DNA from: an uncultured Treponema sp.
GTDB taxonomy: Bacteria > Spirochaetota > Spirochaetia > Treponematales > Treponemataceae
DNA length: 62,321 nt
Direction of reading: 5' to 3'
Assembly (NCBI GenBank): GCA_947167345.1
Contig: CAMVHR010000015.1
Span: 1-62,321, forward strand
Positions 9,230 through 18,983 of the stretch are shown one piece after another (the stretch's first letter is position 1; every line of letters begins with the position of its first letter). The notes under the pieces were generated by a model that saw only the letters and a list, made by a program, of their open reading frames with translations, was not told the DNA's origin and did no database searches. The translations under genes and the position numbers were made by a program.

Positions 9230-10155
9230 GGAAGGTGTTTTTATTGTTCTGCTGCTGTTTGATGGTGCCTTGTTTCGTATCAGGGCAGACTTCTTCCAGT
9301 CAGCAGAGGTTCAGGAAGGATGACTTCATGTACGTCATGGTTTATGATTATGAGAATAACGGTGTCCGTGACGTCAAGGTCTTTGTCAATGGAGATTATG
9401 AGGGGTCTACGAATTTGCAGGGAAGGTTCATGCTTCCGTACAAGAGGTCATATAAGTCTGGCTTTGATATTTCACTTAAGAAGGACGGCTACGAGGAGAT
9501 AATCCAGTCCGTGTATTTTGACCCCGTTCAGGCCCTGTATTTTAAAATAGGCAATGCGGAACAGTATCTCGCCATAGGGAAAAGCTTTATTGACAATGGG
9601 GATTGTGCTTCTGCCCTTGAGTACCTGGACAGGTCCCTTTCTCTTGATCCTTCATGGAATGATACCATGTTCCTTAAGGCTGTTGCCCTTAACAGGCTTC
9701 ACCGTTATGGGGAGGCGCTGGGCGTTCTGGGCGGCATACCGCTGAATTCCGTAAACAGGGAATGCGTTGAGGACTTCATGAAGGAAAACATGAATGCCAT
9801 GCTGATGGAGAATTCCCGGACTGTGACATCTGATTCTCCCGGCCTTGTTCTTGATACGGAGGAGGATCTGAAGGCTTTTATCCAGAAAAAAACTTCTGAG
9901 GCTGATGCCCTGTATGTGGAGCAGAAATTCAAGAGGGCTTATGAGGTTTATACTCAGATTCTGGGATTGAAGCCGTATGATGCCGAGATCCGCTTCAAGA
10001 GGATGAAATCCCTTTTCTTGAGTAACAGGCAGGACTCTTCCAATTATGAGCTGATCCTTGAGGACTGCAGTTTCTTAAGCAGCATTGGATTTGTCAATGA
10101 AGAAATGAATGAAATCATGGCTTTCATTTCTGACGGAAACGAAGAAAGCCAGTAA
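9226..10155 (+). CDS. Secreted TPR protein with carboxypeptidase-regulatory-like domain
   Basis: Overlaps the preceding gene by four bases and ends the operon. A cysteine-rich signal peptide (MRKVFLLFCCCLMVPCFVSG) leads into a small beta domain over residues 30-105 (DYENNGVRDVKVFVNGDYEG), typical of surface-exposed PEGA or carboxypeptidase-regulatory folds. TPR-like helical repeats follow (FIDNGDCASALEYLDRSLSL and ALYVEQKFKRAYEVYTQIL). It is a plausible periplasmic or outer-membrane accessory of the secretion system, perhaps in a pilotin or GspC-like role, but that is position-based inference. Confidence 0.6.
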   Translation: MRKVFLLFCCCLMVPCFVSGQTSSSQQRFRKDDFMYVMVYDYENNGVRDVKVFVNGDYEGSTNLQGRFMLPYKRSYKSGFDISLKKDGYEEIIQSVYFDPVQALYFKIGNAEQYLAIGKSFIDNGDCASALEYLDRSLSLDPSWNDTMFLKAVALNRLHRYGEALGVLGGIPLNSVNRECVEDFMKENMNAMLMENSRTVTSDSPGLVLDTEEDLKAFIQKKTSEADALYVEQKFKRAYEVYTQILGLKPYDAEIRFKRMKSLFLSNRQDSSNYELILEDCSFLSSIGFVNEEMNEIMAFISDGNEESQ

Positions 10156-10286
10156 ACTATAGGTGAGGTAGCAGCTGTCTTTTTGTTTCCGGTTCCGTGA
10201 ATCATTTTGAGGATTCCAATGTAAAGTCGTTCCTCATTGAGATAGAGCGTTATCCCGGAGACTTTGCAGAAAAAAAACGACTGGTT

Positions 10287-11168
10287 TTAACTTTGGTTAT
10301 GCGTAGAATTGTAAATAAATACTATTATTGCTGTGCTTATAATTATTGTATAGCCTATTATGCTTAATATGTCTGGAATTTGGGCAAATGCTAAAAATCC
10401 CAGCAATGCGGAAAAAAGTATTTGTGAATATTCATAAATAGATATTTTGCTTGAAGGTGCATTAAAGTATGCTCCTGTTATGCCAAACTGTCCTATTGCC
10501 GCAGAAATTCCTGCACAGCATAGAAATATCAGTTGCTTTGCCGTCATTGGTGTATAACACAAGAAAAAAAACGGCAGGGCAAGAATGCTTGAAAATGCTG
10601 AGAAGAACGTAATGATAAGGAATCCATTAACTTTATAGGTATGAAGTTTTCTAACAAAGGCGTATGCAAAACCTGCTCCCGCTCCTCCTGCAAAACCTAC
10701 AAGAGCAGGCAGTACCTGTGTAAACTCAAAAGAAGGCTTTATGATAAACAGTGCTCCTGTAAATGCAGTAATCAAAGAAATTATTGCGCAAAGCGAAGGT
10801 TTTTCTGCAAGGAAAATAAAACTTGCTAAAAGCGAAAAGAAAGGGGACATTTTGTTAAGCATGGCGGCATCCGAAATGTTCAGATGATCGATTGCATAAA
10901 AGTTTCCGAATATTCCTATTGAACCTACTGTTGAGCGCAGGATGAGATATTTTAAAGATCCTTTTGGAATTTTAAGTGCGTCCTTGTCTTTTTTACTAGT
11001 GCGGATAAGGATGAAAAGGGCTATAAAAAAAGCTGTCGCGTTGCGGAATAAAGTTTTTTGCATGAATGGAATATCACCTGCTGCACGTACAAACATTCCC
11101 ATAAGGGCAAATCCTAATGAGGATAATAAGATTAAAGCTATTCCTCGTTTTAAATTTTCTTCTTTCAT
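10287..11168 (-). CDS. DMT-superfamily (EamA) permease
   Basis: The 293 residues form about ten hydrophobic helices with the two-EamA-repeat pattern. The first repeat has GFALMGMFVRAAGDIPFMQK and ISDAAMLNKMSPFFSLLASF; the second has AYFNAPSSKISIYEYSQILF. These transporters usually export or exchange small metabolites, and the substrate cannot be told. The start overlaps the stop of the upstream gene by one base, so it is the last gene of a three-gene minus-strand operon. Short runs of A and T at the 3' end could form a weak terminator. Confidence 0.85.
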   Translation of the reverse strand: MKEENLKRGIALILLSSLGFALMGMFVRAAGDIPFMQKTLFRNATAFFIALFILIRTSKKDKDALKIPKGSLKYLILRSTVGSIGIFGNFYAIDHLNISDAAMLNKMSPFFSLLASFIFLAEKPSLCAIISLITAFTGALFIIKPSFEFTQVLPALVGFAGGAGAGFAYAFVRKLHTYKVNGFLIITFFSAFSSILALPFFFLCYTPMTAKQLIFLCCAGISAAIGQFGITGAYFNAPSSKISIYEYSQILFSALLGFLAFAQIPDILSIIGYTIIISTAIIVFIYNSTHNQS

Positions 11169-11620
11169 CAGTACATCCTTCCTGCAAGCATTGTAAGCTT
11201 AATAAAAATAACAGAACTGTTTTCGTGCAGGCAAACTGGAGTTTCTAAAGGTGCAGAAGATTGTAATCCACAAATTTCTTTTCCGTCTATGAACAGTGCA
11301 AAAAGTCCGTCAAGGTAACACTGCCTTGTGTTGTGTTTTGCCTGTTCCAATGATGGCGATTTTTCTCCATAGTTTATGTCGAAAGCAACTTTACCTTCAC
11401 AAGCCTTATCTTCTATTTCTTTTTTAGTCAGCAATTTTAAAATAGTGCTGTCCTTTCTTTTTTTATACTGGGCAACACATTCTTCTGTCACGGCATCAAG
11501 AAAATCCTGTATTGTTTTTGTACCATGACCTTCCAGAAAATCATCAGGTAAAAAGAATGACTGGTTTTCTATGGAGTTCCGTCTTGCTCCTGCCTTTTTT
11601 ATACTTATCAGAATATTCAT
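11168..11620 (-). CDS. Unknown protein paired with the DUF4132 gene
   Basis: A 150-residue soluble protein with no signal peptide or membrane helix, not recognised. It starts MNILISIKKAGARRNSIENQ, contains LPDDFLEGHGTKTIQDFLDA, and has a pattern of charged helices followed by beta strands. It lies 18 bases after the giant DUF4132 gene and overlaps the permease gene, so it is co-expressed with both. A role as partner of the DUF4132 protein is inferred from gene order only. Confidence 0.6.
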   Translation of the reverse strand: MNILISIKKAGARRNSIENQSFFLPDDFLEGHGTKTIQDFLDAVTEECVAQYKKRKDSTILKLLTKKEIEDKACEGKVAFDINYGEKSPSLEQAKHNTRQCYLDGLFALFIDGKEICGLQSSAPLETPVCLHENSSVIFIKLTMLAGRMY

Positions 11621-11638
11621 CTGTACAGCTCCAATTTA

Positions 11639-14600
11639 CTAACCCCTGTTGATCTGATCCAGAATGTACGGGTCCTTTATCTTTTCATCGCGTGCAAATG
11701 TAAGAATCTTAGAGATGATTTCGGCAGTCTTAGGATCTTCATCTACAAACGGCAGAAAAAGTTTTCCCCTCTGCTGAGAATGTACAGCCACCATGTTTAT
11801 TGCACTTCCTGCAATCTGCCGCACAAGACCAGAACCAAGGTGTACGGAATAGCTTGCAAGTCTTCCGTCGATGAGTGCAAAGTTACCGTCAAAGCGGACA
11901 TTTTCAATTTTAAACAGAGGCAACGTAAACTCACAGATTGCTCGTCGCATTTCGATTGTAGAATGACTTGTCTCTGGATCTACTGCACCTGCATGGGCAA
12001 CACTTACAGCAAGGTCAACATCACGCATTATTTCAGAATAGATAATGTCTGGAATGTCTTTGATGCAGAGAGGTTTTTCGTCGTTCTCTGGCTTATAGAG
12101 CCGTCTTGAGAATCCTATAAATTCTATTGCAGGAGCTTCGGCATCTGCTGGAGAAAACCAGTCTGCCTGTGCATAAATTTCTGCAATAAGGTTCTGTTTA
12201 TAAAAAACTTTTTGCAAGCCTTCTTCATAACCTGCAATCCATCTTCTGCCTCTAAGGGTGGCAACTGCTTTCTGTGGTTGGATCTGGTTTCCTGCAAACA
12301 TGTAGCTTCTGTCCTTATCCAGCTCTTCTGTAAGCTTAACATACAGTTCTCGGAACACCTGCTTGAACGGCTGTATAATCTGTTTTTCAAAGATATACTT
12401 TTGCCACTCGTGCCAGTGACCGCCTGTAAATAAATCGAATGGATGTGCTATGCGTAAAAGACATTCTGGCATTATCTTTGCTTCGAAACCGTCATAAGAT
12501 CTAAGGAGATAATTTTCCTCTTTATCTATAAGGAGCCCTGTCACAGGAGAATCAGTAGTTTCTTTATCTGATATAAAAAGCAGGGTGTTTATTATAGGAC
12601 TAATAACAGGATTCTTTTGTAAAGCTGCTATTTCTTTTGCAGAAATATACACGCTTTCTGTCATGAAGTTTTCAAGCATTGTCCTTGTTCTTTCATGCTG
12701 TGTCTTTAGTCTCTTATAGGTTTCATGAATTTCAAGGACTAGTTCGTCTTTCTTTAAAGATGAAGGAACGCTTTTTAATATCTTTTGGTCTTTGTTATTC
12801 CTGCATTCTACGAAAGGCTTTCCCTTTTCATCAGTAGCAATCCTTATGCTGTAGCCTGTGTTTTTAGTTTTCTGAAAATCAAATACAGAGCAAAGACTTT
12901 CCATAAGACGGCATTCCATGTTCAGGTTGAGCCTGTTTACGTCAGTATATCCAGCCGCACGTGAAAGGTTTTCAAGTGCAATGTCAAAAGCTTCTCCTTC
13001 GCTCTGCCGTCTCTGAGCTCCAAAGTTCTGGCTCTCTTTTTTGAATTTTTGCAGGAACTCATATCTGTGAAGAACTCTTTCATTTAATTCTGTCTGTTTA
13101 ATTGGAATGAGAGGATAGCTCATGACGAGATCTTTGTTTCTGGCACGCTCAATCTCTTTTTCAAGCTCTTCTTCTGTAACTCGTCCTAATGCCGCATCTG
13201 CAAATTTGCGTGCACGGGAATGCTGTGCGCCGCTTGAAATGTATTTTGCGCTCTGGTACAGCTTATTGAATACGTCTTCACCTAGACTATTATACATCTC
13301 CGTAAACCAGTCTAAGTCAAATGCGCCACGGTTCAGTTCGTCCAGAGTGAGTGGTGTATATTTTGCTACGAGAGCAGAATCCCTGTGGTCGCACCAGTGT
13401 ACTTTCATGTGTGCTATAAAGTAATAGCATCCCCGCTCAAAATCTGGAAGTCCTAAGACCATACTGATTATAGGTATCCATGTTGGGGCATACATTGCAA
13501 GGTCGTAAAGCTTTTGTTCCTTAGTCTTAAATTCTTTTACCATAGCTTTAAAGCTTTCCGCTGTGTCGCAAGGCAGTGGACGGCTTATAGAAATAAGATG
13601 GCTTAGACATAAATGTCTGCTCTTACTGTCTTCTCCATAGCTTTCATTCCTTGCAAACGGACTGCTTCCCAATGCCTGTATCAGACGCAGGACATTTCTG
13701 CCTCCGTAGATTGCATGTAAGTTTTTGACATAGCTTGTGCAACTACCTTCTGCATCTCCCCTGCGTAGTTCGTTTTCTACTATGGTGTCGGATATATGCC
13801 TGTAAATTTCAAAAACCTCGGCATTATCAGTTCCAAAGAAAAGAGGATCCTGCATATTTGTTATGAACGGGCTTATTTTGATTATGCCATAATAAACCGT
13901 ATCAAGACTTATAAGTCCCATTTTATAAGCACGGAAATAATCTGTGACATGCAGATTGTTGAATAAGTTTATTGAGTGATATTGTTTATCAGGATTTTCT
14001 TTTTCAAAGCCTGCATGTCTTAGAAGAGCATATCGTATTTTAAAATACTTGGAGAATTCATCGTCCTGCATTTTACTGCTTACTGCACTAGGCATGACGG
14101 AGCTAAGAAATCCGAAAAGGTCATGTGAATACAATATGCTGAGTCTGTTTTTTTTGTTCTGAAAACTTATGTTCCAGTACCACATATCTTCGCACTTCAG
14201 GTTGTGAATCAACCTGTAAATGATACCTTCCATAAGTTTGTCAAGGAAGTCTTTTTTGCAATACGTTTGGATGAGTACATTTATTATCTGAGAAAAAAGC
14301 GATGATTTTCGCGGACAGAAATACTCGTAAGTACCAGGATTTATATTACATAGCTCTCCAAAAATTGCATTTACTGCTTTTTCAATAATGAGAGCTTGGC
14401 TTCCATCGTTTTCAACATCATGACTAAGGAATATAGAGCCTACTTTTTCAACTACAAAATCAAGTCTAGAAATTTCTCCTGGAAGATTACATAAAATAAA
14501 AAGCTGAAAGAGTGTTTCCTGATTCTTGATATATTCATCATAAAACTTTATCCATAACTCCTTAAAAGGAAGACTGTTGATAGGAAGTTCATTCTTCTTG

Positions 14601-16837
14601 ACAAAATATGTGTTTATATAGCCGTATTTACAATAACTATAACTCTCCTTATCACCAAGCATCCTGTCAGTGCCAAAACAATCTTTGTACTGGTCAGTGC
14701 GGTGTGCGTCAATAAGTTTGTCAAAGGCTTTTATTATGGAAACTATTTTTTTCTTATCTGCCTTACAGACTAAGTTTAGTGTATCTGTGTCTAACTTTAA
14801 CTCTGTCGGAGGGATTTCCGTTATTTTGTCTGTGTCAAACAGTCCGTCAAGGCTGTCTGGAAATTTTTCATCATTGTTTTCTTCAATAGAATTGCCTTTT
14901 GTGCCAAACAAGTTTTTTATGAGAGGTTCTTCTCTTGTGCTAGGAGATTTTATTGCTAGTACTGCATCCTTAAACTGTTTCCAGTCAACGTCTTTATGAG
15001 CCAGATTTTCATTTTCTTCTTTCAGGCGCATAATAAAATCCAGTGCGGCAAATCTGCATCCCTCTTCTTTTGCTTTAAGCAGTCGGAATACAGACTGGGT
15101 AAATTCTTCATCTCCCTGCTCTGATATTATTGTTCCTGCGGTATTTCTGATATTGCTGTCTTTGTAGCGCAGAAGAGACTCTATATACAAGATGTTTTCC
15201 TGAGATGGAGTAGTAGAGTCCAGAAGCTTTGCAACTTCCCTGCACAAGTTTTTGTTTGCAAGTAGTTTTACTGCAAAGTCTCTGTCCTGCTTAATCTCGC
15301 GGACGTTCAGGTAACTTTTTATGGTATGCAAGCTGATGAAACTGTCCGCCGCTTCTATCATCTGATATGCAATCTCTCGCGGAACAACGCCGGGAAATCT
15401 TGCCGCTATGATGCATGCCCTGTCTGCTATAGCCTGCTTAGATATGCTTACGCTGTACCATGGAAAAGTACTTGGTGAAAAGACCTTCTCCTTCTTTTCA
15501 AGCCTGTCAAACAGGTCTTTTAGGATATGCACATGAAGGGCTGCTTTTTCCTTTACACCATTAAACCAGAGTTCCGGCAACTGCCTTAGTGGAGAGCGGT
15601 ACATAGAAGGTCTGTCTTTATTGTCCTCATCCCACCATGCACATGTTATGGCTGATATGTTTTCAAGATATGTAGGGAAGAATGCAGCGACAATCTCCAT
15701 GTCGTCCGAGTGCTTTTCTACGGCATATTCTGCGCAAGGTGCATAAAAATCCCTGCTGTAAAGCTCCTGATTATAATACGCTGCAGCAAGGAGCTGGGAT
15801 TTAGTGCCTGACTTTATAATATTCTGTATTTCAACAACAGCATCATCGGCTTCATAAAAACCAGTTGCCCATAATGCAATGATTATTTTCATTGCATCAT
15901 CAGTTGAAAGCATTTCTTTTCTTGCATTCTCATCATACAATGCCTGCTTCATGAGAGTCATGGTTTTTGCAGAAATGCGTTCCGCTGATTTTTCATCAAA
16001 AAGTCCTACCCATGTTGCAACAGCTCTTTTTACTGACGAGTAACGGATAAGGTCGTTTTCGCAAATGACGTTGAAAAGCGTCAGAAATGCTTCTTCTGTA
16101 CCGCAGTCCATGTTTTCACAAATTGCCTGCCGCACACCTTCCTGCAATCTTGCCGCAAGAAGGAATTTTCCAAGTAATTCATGCAGCTTTGCATCTGAGC
16201 TTTGTATTATTCCCCTTATAATTGGAACCGTAACTACAGCCGTGTTGTTGTCTGAAAGAATGATGTTTTCTATTGCATTATGGAGAGTGTCTTTCCCGTG
16301 TTCAAGTTCATAGTCAAGCTCTGCTGCAATGAGCATGTCTTCATGCCATATTGCTTTTCCATTCTTTTTTAAGTCCTGCTTTTCATCGCTCATGTTGCCA
16401 AGAATGTAGTCGCTCAATGAACATTCAAACATTCCAAACTCGAAGTAGCCGTACATGAGTTCTAAGCACTTATCAATGCTTACTGCGTAGTTTTTTGTAC
16501 GAACGGTTCTTCTATTGTATCCTGTGCTGTATTGAAACTTATTACTCTTTTTTATGAGTGCAAGATATTTTTCTCTATCAAGTTTATCTGGAATGAATAA
16601 TGGAAGGAGATTTTTGAATGCAGTCCTGTTTATGAAAGATTCTGGGGTTTCTCCTGACCAAAACTTAGTGAGAAGTTCTTCCAGTTTGTAATCAATGATA
16701 TGAGGTGGATTTTTTGTAAATATTTCTACTAGATTTTTTACCTCTGCACTTTCGAACATGAGTTTAAGATTTAGTTTTTTTGTATATTCTTCTACAAGCT
16801 TTTCTCGTGTTTCATTCGTAAACATTTTTTCTGCCAT
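11639..16837 (-). CDS. Giant DUF4132-type repeat protein (MolR/YehI-like)
   Basis: A 1732-residue cytosolic protein without a signal peptide. Most of it looks like helical HEAT/ARM-type repeats, for example LLRYKDSNIRNTAGTIISEQ. The last 500 residues carry the features of the DUF4132 family: a coiled segment after RYEFLQKFKKESQNFG, then EIMRDVDLAVSVAHAG, and a terminal domain with LGSGLVRQIAGSAINMVAVH. Escherichia coli YehI and MolR belong to the same broad family, whose molecular function is not established. The reading frame is uninterrupted, so it is under selection. Confidence 0.75.
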   Translation of the reverse strand: MAEKMFTNETREKLVEEYTKKLNLKLMFESAEVKNLVEIFTKNPPHIIDYKLEELLTKFWSGETPESFINRTAFKNLLPLFIPDKLDREKYLALIKKSNKFQYSTGYNRRTVRTKNYAVSIDKCLELMYGYFEFGMFECSLSDYILGNMSDEKQDLKKNGKAIWHEDMLIAAELDYELEHGKDTLHNAIENIILSDNNTAVVTVPIIRGIIQSSDAKLHELLGKFLLAARLQEGVRQAICENMDCGTEEAFLTLFNVICENDLIRYSSVKRAVATWVGLFDEKSAERISAKTMTLMKQALYDENARKEMLSTDDAMKIIIALWATGFYEADDAVVEIQNIIKSGTKSQLLAAAYYNQELYSRDFYAPCAEYAVEKHSDDMEIVAAFFPTYLENISAITCAWWDEDNKDRPSMYRSPLRQLPELWFNGVKEKAALHVHILKDLFDRLEKKEKVFSPSTFPWYSVSISKQAIADRACIIAARFPGVVPREIAYQMIEAADSFISLHTIKSYLNVREIKQDRDFAVKLLANKNLCREVAKLLDSTTPSQENILYIESLLRYKDSNIRNTAGTIISEQGDEEFTQSVFRLLKAKEEGCRFAALDFIMRLKEENENLAHKDVDWKQFKDAVLAIKSPSTREEPLIKNLFGTKGNSIEENNDEKFPDSLDGLFDTDKITEIPPTELKLDTDTLNLVCKADKKKIVSIIKAFDKLIDAHRTDQYKDCFGTDRMLGDKESYSYCKYGYINTYFVKKNELPINSLPFKELWIKFYDEYIKNQETLFQLFILCNLPGEISRLDFVVEKVGSIFLSHDVENDGSQALIIEKAVNAIFGELCNINPGTYEYFCPRKSSLFSQIINVLIQTYCKKDFLDKLMEGIIYRLIHNLKCEDMWYWNISFQNKKNRLSILYSHDLFGFLSSVMPSAVSSKMQDDEFSKYFKIRYALLRHAGFEKENPDKQYHSINLFNNLHVTDYFRAYKMGLISLDTVYYGIIKISPFITNMQDPLFFGTDNAEVFEIYRHISDTIVENELRRGDAEGSCTSYVKNLHAIYGGRNVLRLIQALGSSPFARNESYGEDSKSRHLCLSHLISISRPLPCDTAESFKAMVKEFKTKEQKLYDLAMYAPTWIPIISMVLGLPDFERGCYYFIAHMKVHWCDHRDSALVAKYTPLTLDELNRGAFDLDWFTEMYNSLGEDVFNKLYQSAKYISSGAQHSRARKFADAALGRVTEEELEKEIERARNKDLVMSYPLIPIKQTELNERVLHRYEFLQKFKKESQNFGAQRRQSEGEAFDIALENLSRAAGYTDVNRLNLNMECRLMESLCSVFDFQKTKNTGYSIRIATDEKGKPFVECRNNKDQKILKSVPSSLKKDELVLEIHETYKRLKTQHERTRTMLENFMTESVYISAKEIAALQKNPVISPIINTLLFISDKETTDSPVTGLLIDKEENYLLRSYDGFEAKIMPECLLRIAHPFDLFTGGHWHEWQKYIFEKQIIQPFKQVFRELYVKLTEELDKDRSYMFAGNQIQPQKAVATLRGRRWIAGYEEGLQKVFYKQNLIAEIYAQADWFSPADAEAPAIEFIGFSRRLYKPENDEKPLCIKDIPDIIYSEIMRDVDLAVSVAHAGAVDPETSHSTIEMRRAICEFTLPLFKIENVRFDGNFALIDGRLASYSVHLGSGLVRQIAGSAINMVAVHSQQRGKLFLPFVDEDPKTAEIISKILTFARDEKIKDPYILDQINRG

Positions 16838-17039
16838 ATTCTGTCTCTATGCATAGTATATAATAAAGAATTAGTAATGACTATAGTTCTTTACAGGTTT
16901 GTTCAAGATATTGTAGGTGTTTTTGAAAAATATTTTGCCTGTCTAAAATATTTTTGTATTTTCCAAGAAGCATGATATAATTTATGCATACTAATTTTTG
17001 AGCTCTATATTTAATTTTTATATAATATTTAGGTAGCTT

Positions 17040-18959
17040 ATGAATGAATATTCTAATGCGGAGCATCTTCGACCCGTTATTTATGTAGATCCAGAAAAAT
17101 GCTGCAACTGCCACCGCTGTATAAGTGTCTGTCCCGTTAAGATGTGCAATGACGGATCTGGTGATCACGTTTCTGTAAATCATGACCTGTGCATCGGCTG
17201 TGGTACTTGCATTGATGCATGTGTCCACGGTGCAAGAACAGGCATTGATGACTTGGAAAGCTTTTTTTTCGACCTCAAATCAGGTACTCCAATAGTAGCC
17301 ATTGTTGCACCAGCCGTTGCTGTAAATTTTAAGGGAAAAGATCTTGAACTGAATGGCTGGCTTAAGTCCATCGGTGTTAAGGCTGTCTTTGACGTTTCGT
17401 TTGGTGCGGAACTGACGACCAAAAGCTATGTAGAAGAGATAAAGAAAGAAAAGCCGTCAATTATGATCTCTCAGCCATGCCCGGCACTTGTCAGTTTTAT
17501 AGAAATCTACCAGCCTCATCTTATTAAATATCTTGCCAAGGCAGACAGTCCAATGGCTCATACAATAGAGTGCATACGTCATTTTTATCCAGAGTACAGA
17601 GAGTGCAAGATAGCGGTCATATCTCCATGCTATGCTAAACGGCGCGAATTTGATGAGAATGGGCGTGGCGATTACAATGTCACGATGCGGAATCTGGACA
17701 TCTGGTTTAAGAATAAGGGAACTGATCTTTCCAAGTTTCCCAAGGTTAGTTACAACAATCCTCTTGCTGAGCGTGCGGTATTGTACTCCACTCCAGGTGG
17801 ACTCATGCGTACGGCGGAACGCTTTGTTCCTGGAATTTCGTCCAAGACACGCAAAATAGAAGGTCAGCCTGCTGTATTTGAATATCTTTCTGGATTGGAC
17901 AGTCTTCTTTCATCTGGCGGCAAGCCTTACTACCAGCTGGTGGACTGTCTGAATTGTGAAAAAGGCTGCAACAGGGGTGGCGGAACAACTAACCGCAACA
18001 TGCCTCTTGATGAACTTGAAGCACTGGTTGAAAATCGGGCACGGGAAAGGCAGAAGCATTGGAAAACCGTTGGCAGTAAAATGAGTAAATTTGCTCTTAA
18101 AAAACTAGACAGCACGATTAGCAGCTACTGGAAGCCCGGTATCTACGAGCGTAAGTATCATGACCGCAGTTCTGTAACAGAAAAATTTATCAAGACTCCG
18201 ACCCAAGATGAGTTGCAGGCCATTTACATCAGCATGGGAAAACATTCCAAATCAGATTTCTACGATTGCTGTGCATGCGGTTATACTTGTTGCGAGCAGA
18301 TGGCCGTTGCTATTTTCAACGGGCTCAACCGTAGGGAGAATTGCCATCATTATGTCATGAATCTTGCAAATCAGGATCACGAAAAGGAAATTCGCGAAGC
18401 TATAAACAGCATCACCGAAGCTGTTCGCTCAGGAAGTGCTGCACTTCAGAGCAATGTGCGTGATCTGCAGGAAATTAGGAATATGAACATGCTCACGATA
18501 AAAGGCATTAAGGATTTGAATACCAGAATCGATGGTATATGGGATATCGTGGGAATAATCAACAGTGTTGCTGATCAGACTAAAATCATTGCATTTAATG
18601 CAGAGCTTGAAGCTGCCAGTTCTGGAGAAGCAGGCAAGAACTTCCATATTGTTGCAACGGAAATTCGCCGCCTGTCAGATACTATCATTGACAGCATCAA
18701 TGAAATCAAGCATGTCATCAACGAGACTCAGCAGGCATCTGACAGTCTCATTCTAGACAGTGAGAAAGGAACCAGACAGATTGATGCCAGCTGTGAGAAT
18801 GCAAAGTCTCTTGAAAGAGGCTTTGGAAGCATTATGGCATCTTCTGATGGAAATGCAGGTGTCTCGTCTTCGGGGGATAAGATTTTTAATTCTCTTCAAC
18901 AGATTGCACAGGGCATAGCTGAATTTTCCAACAACACGGCAAATATTTCCTCTTCATAG
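17040..18959 (+). CDS. [FeFe]-hydrogenase-like sensor fused to a chemotaxis signalling domain
   Basis: A 639-residue cytosolic fusion. Residues 15-65 hold two [4Fe-4S] ferredoxin motifs (C21xxC24xxC27xxxC31P and CIGCGTCIDACV). Residues 75-320 match the H-cluster domain of [FeFe] hydrogenases. Loop 1 is SQPCP (Cys147), loop 2 SPCYAKRREF (Cys197) and loop 3 CLNCEKGCNRGGG (Cys303, 306, 310). Loop 1 lacks the first Cys of TSCCP, the proton-relay residue, so the domain is more likely a redox or H2 sensor than an efficient catalyst. A further CACGYTCCEQ cluster follows near residue 410. The end is a methyl-accepting signalling hairpin (AFNAELEAASSGEAGKNF). No membrane helix is seen. Confidence 0.85.
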   Translation: MNEYSNAEHLRPVIYVDPEKCCNCHRCISVCPVKMCNDGSGDHVSVNHDLCIGCGTCIDACVHGARTGIDDLESFFFDLKSGTPIVAIVAPAVAVNFKGKDLELNGWLKSIGVKAVFDVSFGAELTTKSYVEEIKKEKPSIMISQPCPALVSFIEIYQPHLIKYLAKADSPMAHTIECIRHFYPEYRECKIAVISPCYAKRREFDENGRGDYNVTMRNLDIWFKNKGTDLSKFPKVSYNNPLAERAVLYSTPGGLMRTAERFVPGISSKTRKIEGQPAVFEYLSGLDSLLSSGGKPYYQLVDCLNCEKGCNRGGGTTNRNMPLDELEALVENRARERQKHWKTVGSKMSKFALKKLDSTISSYWKPGIYERKYHDRSSVTEKFIKTPTQDELQAIYISMGKHSKSDFYDCCACGYTCCEQMAVAIFNGLNRRENCHHYVMNLANQDHEKEIREAINSITEAVRSGSAALQSNVRDLQEIRNMNMLTIKGIKDLNTRIDGIWDIVGIINSVADQTKIIAFNAELEAASSGEAGKNFHIVATEIRRLSDTIIDSINEIKHVINETQQASDSLILDSEKGTRQIDASCENAKSLERGFGSIMASSDGNAGVSSSGDKIFNSLQQIAQGIAEFSNNTANISSS

Positions 18960-18983
18960 GAAACATAACGTGCATTGCAGAGC

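Noticed and set aside
10156..10286. Coding-like fragment after the TPR gene (a frame reading FEDSNVKSFLIEIERYPGDFAE)
   Set aside because: It has a stop just upstream, no start with a ribosome site, and runs into the antisense of the permease gene. At best a small remnant, so not listed as a gene.
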